Of a stretch of DNA of 64,000 nucleotides, positions 8,709 to 17,631 are shown piece by piece; within the stretch, counting starts at the first letter, position 1; the number at the start of each line of letters is the position of its first letter. The DNA is from Cyclobacteriaceae bacterium (GTDB lineage Bacteria; Bacteroidota; Bacteroidia; Cytophagales; Cyclobacteriaceae). The translations under genes were made by a program, and so were the position numbers. The notes below the pieces were generated by a model that saw only the letters and a program-made list of their open reading frames with translations, was not told where the DNA came from and searched no databases. Where the stretch lies: positions 1 through 64,000 of the forward strand of contig JAEUUA010000008.1 of NCBI GenBank assembly GCA_016787755.1, read 5' to 3'.

Positions 8709-9764
8709 ATGATTTCCTTTTATCCTGGCCCTTCCCGCACCTATTCTTTAATTCCTGACTATGTTCAGGATGCCGCTAAAACGGGTGTAATGAGCATGAA
8801 CCACAGAAGCTCAGAATGCATGGCTTTGGTGAAAAAGACGATTCAGGAGTTGAGAAAAAAATTGTCGATTCCAGCTTCGTATACAGTCTTGTTCACCTCA
8901 TCAGCTACAGAGTGTTGGGAAATTATTGCGCAATCATTAATTAACGATCAAAGTATTCATCTTTATAATGGAGCTTTTGGAAGTAAATGGTTCAACTACA
9001 CCAAAGCTATTAAGCCAAATGCGTTGAGTGATTCATTCGCAGTTAATCACGCCCTCAATCCCAACCAATTATCCTATGATCAGGGTGATACGATCTGCAT
9101 TACGCAAAACGAAACCAGCAATGGAACCCAAGTAAGCAATGCAATTATTAGAGGGATTAAAAAAAATAATCCCAACCATTTAATTGCGGTTGATGCTACC
9201 TCTTCCCTGGGTGGTATTGAACTTAATTTTGCTTCCGCAGATGTTTGGTTTGCTTCTGTTCAAAAATGTTTGGGGCTACCAGCCGGGTTAGCTGTATTAA
9301 TTTGTTCATCGCGAGCGATTACCCGAGCTGAGCAAGTTGGTAACACTACACACTATAATAGCTTGATCAATCAGGTGCGAATGATTAAAAAATTCCAAAC
9401 AACACATACGCCCAACGTACTTGGGATTTATTTGTTGTATCGCGTAATGAAATCCGTTTCCGCTATTTCAGTCATTCATAAAAGAATAAGTAAGCAGGCA
9501 AATGAATACATTAGCATGATTAATCGTATTCCGTATTTAGAAATGTATGCGAATAACACAGATGTTCTATCCGACACGGTGATGACGGTAAAGGCAAGTG
9601 AAGAAGCCATTAAGAAAATAAAATGGAGAGCAAAAAAAGCGGGTTTACTTTTAGGTGAAGGATATGGTGCACTTAAACTAACCACATTCAGAATCGCTAA
9701 TTTTCCGGCTATCCATCAAAAAGAAATCAAAGCGCTGAGGTCGTTTATGGAGGAATTAACCTAA
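8709..9764 (+). CDS. Class V PLP-dependent aminotransferase (SerC/alanine-glyoxylate type)
   Basis: 351 residues with the fold-type I layout of phosphoserine or alanine-glyoxylate aminotransferases. It starts SFYPGPSRTY, has MNHRSSECM near residue 30, a TSSATECWE cofactor-phosphate loop, ITQNETSNGTQV, an Asp in AVDATSSLGGI that would bind the pyridine nitrogen, and a Schiff-base lysine in ASVQKCLGLPAG. Phosphoserine aminotransferase is the best-fitting role because the N-terminus and the NETSNG segment look SerC-like. The protein lacks enough conserved substrate residues for certainty. No serA neighbour is present. It has its own promoter. Confidence 0.8.
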   Translation: MISFYPGPSRTYSLIPDYVQDAAKTGVMSMNHRSSECMALVKKTIQELRKKLSIPASYTVLFTSSATECWEIIAQSLINDQSIHLYNGAFGSKWFNYTKAIKPNALSDSFAVNHALNPNQLSYDQGDTICITQNETSNGTQVSNAIIRGIKKNNPNHLIAVDATSSLGGIELNFASADVWFASVQKCLGLPAGLAVLICSSRAITRAEQVGNTTHYNSLINQVRMIKKFQTTHTPNVLGIYLLYRVMKSVSAISVIHKRISKQANEYISMINRIPYLEMYANNTDVLSDTVMTVKASEEAIKKIKWRAKKAGLLLGEGYGALKLTTFRIANFPAIHQKEIKALRSFMEELT

Positions 9765-9810
9765 CTTAATCTACCAAAATAACCATCAGCAGCTTTGAAT
9801 ATCTTACTGC

Positions 9811-11679
9811 TTAAGAAGACCGATACGCCATTTCATATATTGACTTGACATGCGGCCCTAAAAAGACGCGCGCATAAATTCGAATGATTGCCAACCCATC
9901 AATGATAAAACTCAAGGATGTGAACAATGCCAATAACACCTGATCTTCATGAATGTGAGTGAAAATCAAATCCTCGCCTACAAAAGTTGGAGTGATTGGA
10001 AACCCGGAAACACCCAGGCACGCCAGTAAAAAAACGAGCGCTATTTTAGGATGCTTAAAAGAGTGACCATGAAACTGATCTAAGTCAATCGTGCCCTCCA
10101 GCAATTTGAGCCTACGCAAGCAGAAATAGCCCAGCAAACCGAATACCCCAATGCCACTTAGGTAAAGAATCGTGTGGCTGTATTCAAAATGTTCATTGAA
10201 TGATATGGACAAAGCCACCCAAAAATGATTTAGCAATACTAATATCCAGCTCATGCGTGCATGCGTGCGTTCTGTAAAAGCTTTCAGCACCATGGCCAAA
10301 CCAACCAATGAAAAGAGAACCGGCAACTTTTGATGTGCCCAATCAGGGATGAAGTTTTGATAATAAAGTAGCACGATACCTAAAAGATAAACGGGGATAA
10401 AAAACGTCAACACTTTTTCAGTAGTTAGGTACCCCAATTTTTTTCCGGCCCACTTTACAGGGTTCCACAAATATTTATACATAAAAGCATCCAGATTCCA
10501 CTCCTTCAAACAAAGCATATATATAGAGTACTCTAACTTTTTTGGCAACGAATCTTCAACGGTAGCCTTACGGGGAACAAAATTGTAAAACTGCTCACGT
10601 ATCTGATAGGTAACTACGGAAGGTGACACCAACAATTGATACGTCCTCAAGAAAGCATTCCCTGCAAAATGGAACAAGGCCAGCCACCACCATCCGGCTG
10701 CAACTTCAATAAAGATTAAACCAATTTGAGCAATGGATGCATACGCGATTTGACTCTTGATAGAAGATTGAACCCGTGCCATACCCGTAGCCATAAAACT
10801 GGTTAATAATCCTATTGCACCAATAAGAATTCGTACCGAAAGCTGATGCTCCCAAAATGGAAATGTTCTTAGCAAAAGAAAGACGCCCATATGAACAGAT
10901 AGCGATCCATAAAAAATTGCACTGGATGGTGTGGGGCCTTCCATAGCACGGGGCAGCCAGGAAGAGAATGGTAATTGTGCTGACTTAGCCATAGCCGAAA
11001 TCAAAATCATAATCGAAATGAAAATACCGATCCAACTGTGAGTTAAAAGTTGATCATTTACTAATTCATAATTACTCAGTTTTAGGAAAGTAATATTCTC
11101 GTGCCACAAATGATGGCTCATCCACATCGCTAATATCAAGCCCACATCACCAATGCGATAAATAGAAAAAACTTTAACCGCATTTTTCACCGGAAGATAT
11201 CGGTCTCTGTAAAAAGCAATTAACAAGAATGAGGAAATTCCCAAGATCTCCCAGCCAATAAACAAGGTTTCAAAATTACCGGAGAATATAATTATCGTGT
11301 ATCCGAAATAAAAAAATAAGATGGTATTGAAAAACCGTTTGTACCCTGTTTCGCGATGCAAATAATAGCGACTATAGGTGGTGACTAAAAAAGTTAAAAG
11401 CGAACCAACAAAGAGATAAACAGCAGTAATCGAATCAAAATAGAAGTCTATTAAAAACTCATAGCCTGTGGTTTTAAAAAGAACAATTTCCTTTAAGTTA
11501 AGAACGGGATGTCCATTCCATAACCAGTAAACCAGAAAAACCTGAAAACTAACAAAGTGAATTCCTACGGAAGTAAAGGCAACCCGCGATAAGGTCGTTT
11601 CTTTCTCCTTAGGGATTAGCCAACTAATTAAAAACCCGAGAAATGGAATAAAAATAAAAAATTGAAGTAGTAAGTTCAT
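9811..11679 (-). CDS. dabB: DabB: NuoL-like proton-conducting subunit of the DAB inorganic-carbon system
   Basis: A 622-residue polytopic membrane protein of the complex I NuoL / Mrp antiporter family. It has MEGPTPSSAIFYGS, the lysine-bearing SAQLPFSSWLPRA helix and FIGWEILGISSFLLIAFYRDR. It lies 7 bp downstream of dabA (DUF2309) in the same operon, and no other nuo or mrp genes are present, so I read it as DabB rather than respiratory complex I. In characterised DAB systems DabB is thought to use a cation gradient to drive one-way hydration of CO2 by DabA. The C-terminal ~150 residues are less NuoL-like. Confidence 0.88.
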   Translation of the reverse strand: MNLLLQFFIFIPFLGFLISWLIPKEKETTLSRVAFTSVGIHFVSFQVFLVYWLWNGHPVLNLKEIVLFKTTGYEFLIDFYFDSITAVYLFVGSLLTFLVTTYSRYYLHRETGYKRFFNTILFFYFGYTIIIFSGNFETLFIGWEILGISSFLLIAFYRDRYLPVKNAVKVFSIYRIGDVGLILAMWMSHHLWHENITFLKLSNYELVNDQLLTHSWIGIFISIMILISAMAKSAQLPFSSWLPRAMEGPTPSSAIFYGSLSVHMGVFLLLRTFPFWEHQLSVRILIGAIGLLTSFMATGMARVQSSIKSQIAYASIAQIGLIFIEVAAGWWWLALFHFAGNAFLRTYQLLVSPSVVTYQIREQFYNFVPRKATVEDSLPKKLEYSIYMLCLKEWNLDAFMYKYLWNPVKWAGKKLGYLTTEKVLTFFIPVYLLGIVLLYYQNFIPDWAHQKLPVLFSLVGLAMVLKAFTERTHARMSWILVLLNHFWVALSISFNEHFEYSHTILYLSGIGVFGLLGYFCLRRLKLLEGTIDLDQFHGHSFKHPKIALVFLLACLGVSGFPITPTFVGEDLIFTHIHEDQVLLALFTSLSFIIDGLAIIRIYARVFLGPHVKSIYEMAYRSS

Positions 11680-11686
11680 GAGAAAA

Positions 11687-14185
11687 CTATTGGAGGATGT
11701 AGACAGGTAAATTTTCGGTATGCTTTTCCAGTATTGGAGTTAAGCTGGATATTACCTTCACATTATTTTTAAATGTTCGATAATCAACAAAAGTCCCTCT
11801 GTTAAAGTAGGAGAGTTCTTTTGTATCCGGATTAATGGCAACAAGATGTACCCATTCATTAATAAACCACTCATACATATCCGGGGCTGTCTGTATAACT
11901 TTCAAAACTACATCAGGAAAGTGTTCTACAATTACCATTAACCGCACGGGGTCATGTACTTCAATCATCTGGCTGGGTAGGCCTGGTCGCAAGTCACCAT
12001 CAATTCCGTTGGCTACGCCAAACAGTCCCATCACATTATGTGGAAGTTTAGTGCCCGCTCCCAGTTTTTGATTATCCACGCGTGAGAAGAAATATTCAAG
12101 ATTGATACCTCCACATACCGGACCAACCGGTTTCATCACACCAAAAAGTATTTTTCCGTCTGGATCAATCCGATAATCATATGAATTCAGAAATGCCCTG
12201 CGGTCTAAAAACACGTGCTTTGTTAAACTACGCCTGCCAATGATGCAAAGGGAATTAGTAGCATGGTTTAACTCAGGGCGTGGCTCAAACAATGAAACCG
12301 ATCGGGTAAGAATGTGGTCATGAATTTGGTGAGCCGTCAGGCGAGTATTGATCGACTCAAATCTTCTGGAACGCTCTTTAGCATTCGCATCAAGAGCCGT
12401 ATGAAAGACCTGAACATTTTTTTTATGATTCACTGAGGAAGATTCTGAGATCGATGCTTCATCAAAAAATACAACTTCATCGCGGGTGGTATCGTGAAGT
12501 CCGCCTACAAATCTTGTTGTATCTGGAATATCAATACCACGAGAGCGTAGTATTTCTCTTACCAAAGGAAGGTTAGCCATGTAGCAAAACACACGCGAGT
12601 TCACCGAACCTGCCCGGCCTGAACAAGCTCCGCAATCATACGCAGCATAATGCGGGTTGTTTACACTACTCGATCCATGCCCCATCACATACACCAGCGT
12701 AGCGAAATTTTTAACAAGGCCTATGCTTTTAAGAAGACCTTCTACGCGAGTAACCATCTCATCGATCGTGAAGCCAATCTGCAAGTCGTTTTCGCGATCC
12801 TCTGGATGGATATTTTCAATACTAAGCCGAGAGTTCTTGTCCATGTGCCTGAATGAATAAGAAACAGCAGGCCCCATGGAAGGCTTAAAAATATTTATCA
12901 ACAATTTAAAAGCCGACCAAAACCCAAGTGTTTGTGTAATAAACCAACCCCTGAAAAGGGAATGAGAATACTTCGCAAAGTGTGCGTCTTTTTCACGGCT
13001 TGTGGTTGTGTCAAACTCTTTAATTAAATATTTTGGAGTAACCGGTGCCGGGCAAAGTTTCGTGTAGAACTTGCCATGCTCAGGTTGAAAGAAAAACTCT
13101 ACTCCAAAAAAACCTGGCGCACTTAATGTTTCACAATTTGGATCCGTACTTTCAAGATGTCTTCTTAACGAGCACTCACGATCGTCAATACAAAACATCG
13201 CTTGAAATGTCTTTTCAATGTACTTACCATTAGTTGCTGGCACTTGTTGAAGCCCGCTAAGTACTTCATCATAATAGCTCCATTCAAAAGATTCCTGCCA
13301 AAGGGATATAGCTTCGTGATATTCTGTAACAATCACTTCATCAAAAAGTGGAGTTGGCTTATCGACTACTCTATTTCCTAATGGTAACCATTTACCTTCC
13401 CCAAAGAGCGAGTTCAGTGCATCAATCTCAAGCAATAGTTCAAAGACTATCAGATCATGAAGTGTTATTGCTTTGCGATCGAGCAGCGTTTGAGGCTGGT
13501 CTTCAATGGTAGACACCATGCCTGACCAACCCTGATGAGCAAACTGCTGGTCATACAGATATTGTTCATACAACTGTTCATCCCCTACCAACACCTTCAA
13601 CAATGACTCAATGTTATAGTTTCCTTGAACGAGCAGGTTCTTAGCATACTTTGTTCTAAAAAAACTGGAGAAACTTGTTCGCTCCATCTCTTTTATAGAA
13701 CCTAACAAACCTTTATTTGAAACAGGGAAATTCCACATAGAAATACCCTGATCTAAATAGCTGCATAAAATTCTAAAAAGTAATGGATGAACGAGGGAAT
13801 CAAGATCAATACGGTATAGTTTTTTCCAATTCGCCCGTAAGCTCCCGATTCTAGGCAATGGCAAATCTTTAAATTCCTTCGTCAAGAGGATCTCTTTCCA
13901 CATCAAAATATTCTCAGCGCCCTTTTTTTCTTCAATCCGCTTTTCTAAAATATCATTCCTGATCTCACCCTTAGCAAACCGATCCCTATACTCATTCAGG
14001 GTCAGTGATACTTTATACCCAAAAATTTCTGATGCCTTTCGGAGTCCGTCAAAAAAATATAAATCCTGGAATGCATGAAGGGTATTGTGATGAATAAAAT
14101 CTTTTAATGGAGCTTGCGCTGGTAAAAAATGCTTCAGGTTGTGAATAACCTCGCCAACGGCAAAAGTTGAATTCTGTACTTTCAT
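11687..14185 (-). CDS. dabA: DabA (DUF2309): zinc-dependent CO2-hydrating subunit of the DAB system
   Basis: 832 residues, the full length for DUF2309/DabA. The beta-carbonic-anhydrase-like zinc site is intact: Cys 332 and Asp 334 in FCIDDRECSLRRHLE, His 503 in VMGHGSSS and Cys 518 in YDCGACSGRAG. The His-Cys spacing of 15 equals that of the characterised Halothiobacillus protein (as I recall H524/C539). DabA is a peripheral membrane protein that converts CO2 to bicarbonate and works only with DabB, encoded 7 bp downstream. The gene is preceded on the same strand by a small exported-protein gene (84 bp gap) and is divergent from a SulP/porin operon. Function in this organism, presumably a heterotroph, would be supplying bicarbonate to carboxylases or pH control. 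Confidence 0.93.
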   Translation of the reverse strand: MKVQNSTFAVGEVIHNLKHFLPAQAPLKDFIHHNTLHAFQDLYFFDGLRKASEIFGYKVSLTLNEYRDRFAKGEIRNDILEKRIEEKKGAENILMWKEILLTKEFKDLPLPRIGSLRANWKKLYRIDLDSLVHPLLFRILCSYLDQGISMWNFPVSNKGLLGSIKEMERTSFSSFFRTKYAKNLLVQGNYNIESLLKVLVGDEQLYEQYLYDQQFAHQGWSGMVSTIEDQPQTLLDRKAITLHDLIVFELLLEIDALNSLFGEGKWLPLGNRVVDKPTPLFDEVIVTEYHEAISLWQESFEWSYYDEVLSGLQQVPATNGKYIEKTFQAMFCIDDRECSLRRHLESTDPNCETLSAPGFFGVEFFFQPEHGKFYTKLCPAPVTPKYLIKEFDTTTSREKDAHFAKYSHSLFRGWFITQTLGFWSAFKLLINIFKPSMGPAVSYSFRHMDKNSRLSIENIHPEDRENDLQIGFTIDEMVTRVEGLLKSIGLVKNFATLVYVMGHGSSSVNNPHYAAYDCGACSGRAGSVNSRVFCYMANLPLVREILRSRGIDIPDTTRFVGGLHDTTRDEVVFFDEASISESSSVNHKKNVQVFHTALDANAKERSRRFESINTRLTAHQIHDHILTRSVSLFEPRPELNHATNSLCIIGRRSLTKHVFLDRRAFLNSYDYRIDPDGKILFGVMKPVGPVCGGINLEYFFSRVDNQKLGAGTKLPHNVMGLFGVANGIDGDLRPGLPSQMIEVHDPVRLMVIVEHFPDVVLKVIQTAPDMYEWFINEWVHLVAINPDTKELSYFNRGTFVDYRTFKNNVKVISSLTPILEKHTENLPVYILQ

Positions 14186-14268
14186 TTAATCGAGTGGCTA
14201 AATGCCACGTTATAATAAAAAATCAATTAATAGACCTGAGTCAGGTCAATGGGCGGGAAAACAAAAAA

Positions 14269-14625
14269 TCAGATCAGAATTGATCGCTGGGTAAGGAAGA
14301 GTGGGAGCTTGCCACCTAATGGCAAAGTAGAAATAAATGGATATTCCTGGTTCTCTAGGAGAAGAGCAGGTTCAAAATCTAATTTACTAAACGGTACAGT
14401 AAGGTTAGAGAAATCGTTGTCGCCACTTTTTTCTTCTTTCTCCTTCTCTTCACAAAAAAATTGACCATCACTTTTGGATGAACCTGCAGCATGTTTGGCA
14501 TAACCAGTCTTTCTGACCTCCTGATGACCTCCCAATGCATTGAGTGATCGCAAAAAAATGGGGGCAAATAAAAATAGCACCAACAGAAAGCACGTGAGTG
14601 ACCGCAGGTGATTTGCTTTATTCAT
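14269..14625 (-). CDS. Small exported protein of unknown function, dab-operon leader gene (paralog of the gene at 14819)
   Basis: 118 residues, not recognised. The first ~33 residues form a signal sequence (LTCFLLVLFLFAPIFLRSLNA). A Gly/Ser/Lys linker, a highly charged stretch (CEEKEKEEKSGDND) and a C-terminal segment with LDFEP and the terminal PLFLTQRSILI follow. The protein encoded at 14819 has the same order: signal, acidic patch, FEP, PLFxxxRxxLI at the very end. A TACATTTG box lies directly before the ATG on the minus strand, leaving only 4 bases, so the transcript would be leaderless or the box is chance. The position as first gene of the dab operon suggests a role at the envelope in that system, which is inference. 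Confidence 0.65.
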   Translation of the reverse strand: MNKANHLRSLTCFLLVLFLFAPIFLRSLNALGGHQEVRKTGYAKHAAGSSKSDGQFFCEEKEKEEKSGDNDFSNLTVPFSKLDFEPALLLENQEYPFISTLPLGGKLPLFLTQRSILI

Positions 14626-14818
14626 GGAGCAAATGTATTAAAAACCTCATTGGGGACGCAAGAGTTGGCCGAGTAAACGAAAAGTTAACGCAAAAAGTTT
14701 TTGCCATTCCCGCTGTCCTTTAAGGATTCATTAATTTCAACCGTTTGCTAATGACAAAAAACGGGCCTATAATGGAATTCTAAAATATATTCAGACCTTT
14801 GGCAAAAGTTCTCGTATT
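14626..14818. promoter_or_regulatory. Shared divergent promoter region of the dab and SulP operons
   Basis: 193 bp without a gene between the two small exported-protein genes. It contains TACATTTG read leftward beside the ATG at 14625, and GACCTTTG at 14794-14801 read rightward, 17 bases before the ATG at 14819 (one mismatch to TAnnTTTG). Both operons would be driven from here. I see no riboswitch-like structure. Confidence 0.4.
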
Positions 14819-15181
14819 ATGCCACTGAGGTATAACAAGATTTTGAAACTGTTCGCCATACTAATCTTCAGCTTTGAGCTATTGGCTCCAGTTGGCCTTT
14901 CTGCATCTCAGAATGGAACATTTGAGGATTCATCTTTAAATAACAGATCTAGCGTTAGAGAATCTACTCAATCTGTTGACTCGCTTTCCCAATTGATTTT
15001 TGAGGAAGTTGGTAGTGAAGAACGCGAAGACAAAAATGAGTGTCTGATCAGCGTCTGTTTCGTTGAAGTTTTTAGTGAACTCCAAAAATTTGAACCCGTT
15101 CATATTGCCGGGTCACTTCCTAAAGATCAGTTTGATACCCAGCCTCCGCTTTTCACCTTACATCGCGTACTCCTTATCTGA
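14819..15181 (+). CDS. Small exported protein of unknown function, SulP-operon leader gene (paralog of the gene at 14269)
   Basis: 120 residues, not recognised. It has an N-terminal signal or anchor (ILKLFAILIFSFELLAPVGLSA), a Ser-rich linker, an acidic patch (FEEVGSEEREDKNE), a Cys pair (ECLISVC), then KFEP and the terminal PLFTLHRVLLI. The last 11 residues share six identical positions with the end of the divergently encoded small protein, and the layout is the same throughout. It is followed after 179 bp by the SulP gene. A receptor, chaperone or regulator for the transport island is possible; nothing in the sequence proves it. Confidence 0.65.
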   Translation: MPLRYNKILKLFAILIFSFELLAPVGLSASQNGTFEDSSLNNRSSVRESTQSVDSLSQLIFEEVGSEEREDKNECLISVCFVEVFSELQKFEPVHIAGSLPKDQFDTQPPLFTLHRVLLI

Positions 15182-15193
15182 TTTTTTCTAGAC

Positions 15194-15210
15194 TGGTATT
15201 CCAGATACCA
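15194..15210. promoter_or_regulatory. Inverted repeat TGGTAT-n5-ATACCA upstream of SulP
   Basis: Perfect 6-bp arms (15194-15199 and 15205-15210) lie just after the stop codon of the small exported protein. No T-run follows, so it is more likely an operator or RNA hairpin than a terminator. Confidence 0.4.
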
Positions 15211-15274
15211 TACACAGGTCGGCTTACTAATCGCTAAGCAACTGTTTTTCTTAATCTATTAAAAAAATTTATCG

Positions 15275-15298
15275 GTGCACGTGCACAATGATTAATCA
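15275..15298. promoter_or_regulatory. Two adjacent perfect palindromes upstream of SulP (candidate operators)
   Basis: GTGCACGTGCAC (15275-15286) and TGATTAATCA (15289-15298) are both perfectly self-complementary, two bases apart, and end ~62 bases before the SulP start. Paired palindromes at this distance suit a transcription-factor site. No regulator gene is adjacent. Confidence 0.45.
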
Positions 15299-15360
15299 AT
15301 TCGAAATGAGCATAAAAGCCACTTCTTATCTGATCTCTAAAAAATAAATCATCAAAAAAT

Positions 15361-17571
15361 ATGAAAACACTTGAAATCCCAAAAGATGGACTTGCCGGAT
15401 TAAAAGAGAACTGGCGTGTAGACGCAGTCTCAGGTTTTTTAGTATTCCTGTTGGCCCTACCCCTTAGTTTAGGAATTGCAAAAGCCAGCGGGTTTCCTGC
15501 AGCCATGGGTGTACTGACTGCCATGGTAGGTGGAATGTTCGTAAGCTTTTTTGCAGGCTCGGCCCTCACTATAAAAGGACCTGCAGCCGGGCTAATAACA
15601 ATTTGTGCGGGGGCTGTTACCGAGCTTGGCGCGTTAAACATTGAAGGTTATACAGGGGTGCAGTTAGCATGCGGTGCTATTGTTGTCATGTCTGTAATCC
15701 AGATAATTTTCGGATTCTTGAAATTCGGATCACTAAGCGATTTCTTCCCACCCTCTGCAGTGCATGGTATGCTCGCGGCCATTGGTCTAATTATCTTTTC
15801 AAAGCAAATACATGTGCTGTTAGGTATCGATCCTGCAACCCTGAAAGGATTGGAACCCATTGAGCTTTATGAAATGATCCCACATTCATTTATGAATGCA
15901 GATCCACGTGTTGCTATCGTTGGAATTGTCAGCTTGATTATCATTTTCGGAATGCCCCTTATCAAGAGCAAGATTATTAAGAAAATTCCTGCTCCGATGG
16001 TGGTGCTTGTGGTAACCATACCCATGGCGCTAATTATGGACTTTAGACATACTGAGCCTGCATTTGATTTGGTAAGCATTGGCAATTTTTGGGAGAATAT
16101 AAAGTTTAATGCAAGTTTCGCAGCGATCGGTACAGGAGTATTCTGGAAGTATGTAGTTATGTTTCTATTTATTAATAGCCTGGAGTCGCTATTAACAGTA
16201 AAGGCAATTGATGGTCTTGATCCGTATAAAAGAGAATCTAATGCAAATAAGGATTTAACCGCATTAGGAGCTGGAAATGCCCTATCTGGTTTATTAGGTG
16301 GGCTACCCATGATTTCTGAGGTTGCACGTAGCTCAGCCAACGTGAACTTTGGTGGCCGCACGCGTTGGGCTAACTTTTTCCATGGCATGTTTCTATTGAT
16401 TGCCATGCTTTTGTTCATTCCTGTGATTGAAATGATCCCCAACGCTGCTTTAGCGGCTCTCTTAATTGCTGTTGGTTATAGATTAGCATCACCAAAAGAA
16501 TTTTTCAAAACTTATAAAATTGGGGTTGAGCAACTTGTTATCTTTGTGATCACCATTGCCGTAACTATTTCCACGGATTTACTATTGGGTGTGGGTGCCG
16601 GTATTTTAGCAAAATTCATTTTTCATATTATTAATGGAGCCCCTGTAAGAAGTCTATTCAAGGCTCGCTACGAGATGTCGCACACCGAAAATGATTATTT
16701 CATTTCAGTAAAAGACTCAGCCATTTTTTCTAATCTCATCGGTTTCAAAAATCTATTTAAGCGCATTGCCCCTGGAAAAAAGGTTACACTCAATTTTGCT
16801 GATGCAAGAATCGTTGATCATTCATTTATGGAACAGCTTCATCACTTTGAAGAAGAGTATCAGCACAATGGCGGCTCAGTTTCAATTATTGGATTTGAGC
16901 AGTTCGAACCTTTATCAAGTCACCCGTTAGCTGCACGTAAGTCAACCCCAGTGTCGCAATTCAAATTCGAAATCAAGCTTAGTCCACGGCAAATTGAACT
17001 GCGTAAATTTTCAGATGTAAATGAGTTTGCGTTCTATCCTCAACGCATCCGAAACTTGATTAAGTATAAAGACTTCCCGATTCAGCGTGGAAATAAAGTT
17101 CTATTCGAAGAGAACATTCTTACTCAATATGTGGAAACCGGTAAAATAGAAGTGGCTGATATTTTTCTTCAGGAAGGATCACTGCAGGATAAAACAGAAA
17201 CAAAGATTACCATCCTGCAGTTTTCCGAAACGGATCAACTCATTCCTGATTTTGCTTTAGAACCGGAAAACCTTTGGTCTAAACTGATGGAACGTGTGTC
17301 CGGAAAGGATATTGACTTTGCCGATCATCCTGTTTTCTCAAAGAAGTATTATTTGCGTAGCGAACATGAATCAGTAGTACGTAACTTCTTTTCAGAACCA
17401 TTAATCCAGTTTTTAGAGAACCGCGAAGAAATGCATATTGAATGCCACCGCAACAGACTTATATTTTATAAAAAGCGCGACTTGCTAGTGCCTGCTGAAA
17501 TAACCTATGTAGCTAAATTTGCTACAGAGTTTGTTTCCCTTATTCATCAAAAAGAGGCTCAAGCCGTTTAA
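15361..17571 (+). CDS. SulP-family anion (probably bicarbonate) transporter with STAS domain and extra C-terminal domain
   Basis: 736 residues, longer than the ~550-600 of a plain SulP. Residues ~15-430 are the membrane transporter, with LVFLLALPLSLGIAKASGFP and FFAGSALTIKGPAAGL, the family anion-site region. Residues ~435-530 form a STAS domain (VTLNFADARIVDHSFMEQL). The last ~200 residues are extra: an alpha/beta segment including DFADHPVFSKKYYLRSEHE and IECHRNRLIFYKKRDLLVP, whose pattern recalls DUF3137-like domains and is not a carbonic anhydrase. SulP proteins exchange sulfate or import bicarbonate. The neighbouring dabAB genes favour bicarbonate here. It is followed by a porin gene in the same direction. 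Confidence 0.9.
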   Translation: MKTLEIPKDGLAGLKENWRVDAVSGFLVFLLALPLSLGIAKASGFPAAMGVLTAMVGGMFVSFFAGSALTIKGPAAGLITICAGAVTELGALNIEGYTGVQLACGAIVVMSVIQIIFGFLKFGSLSDFFPPSAVHGMLAAIGLIIFSKQIHVLLGIDPATLKGLEPIELYEMIPHSFMNADPRVAIVGIVSLIIIFGMPLIKSKIIKKIPAPMVVLVVTIPMALIMDFRHTEPAFDLVSIGNFWENIKFNASFAAIGTGVFWKYVVMFLFINSLESLLTVKAIDGLDPYKRESNANKDLTALGAGNALSGLLGGLPMISEVARSSANVNFGGRTRWANFFHGMFLLIAMLLFIPVIEMIPNAALAALLIAVGYRLASPKEFFKTYKIGVEQLVIFVITIAVTISTDLLLGVGAGILAKFIFHIINGAPVRSLFKARYEMSHTENDYFISVKDSAIFSNLIGFKNLFKRIAPGKKVTLNFADARIVDHSFMEQLHHFEEEYQHNGGSVSIIGFEQFEPLSSHPLAARKSTPVSQFKFEIKLSPRQIELRKFSDVNEFAFYPQRIRNLIKYKDFPIQRGNKVLFEENILTQYVETGKIEVADIFLQEGSLQDKTETKITILQFSETDQLIPDFALEPENLWSKLMERVSGKDIDFADHPVFSKKYYLRSEHESVVRNFFSEPLIQFLENREEMHIECHRNRLIFYKKRDLLVPAEITYVAKFATEFVSLIHQKEAQAV

Positions 17572-17631
17572 GTAATGTAGGGAAGAGATAACCTTCTTCC
17601 CTACTATTTTCACTTCATAAATTCATCTAAC

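Noticed and set aside
9811..11679. Calling the NuoL-like gene a respiratory complex I or Mrp antiporter subunit
   Set aside because: No other nuo or mrp genes are present and dabA is 7 bp upstream, so DabB is the better call.
14249..14464. Plus-strand frame opposite the first small exported protein
   Set aside because: The minus-strand frame has the signal peptide and a paralog across the divergent region; the plus-strand frame has neither.
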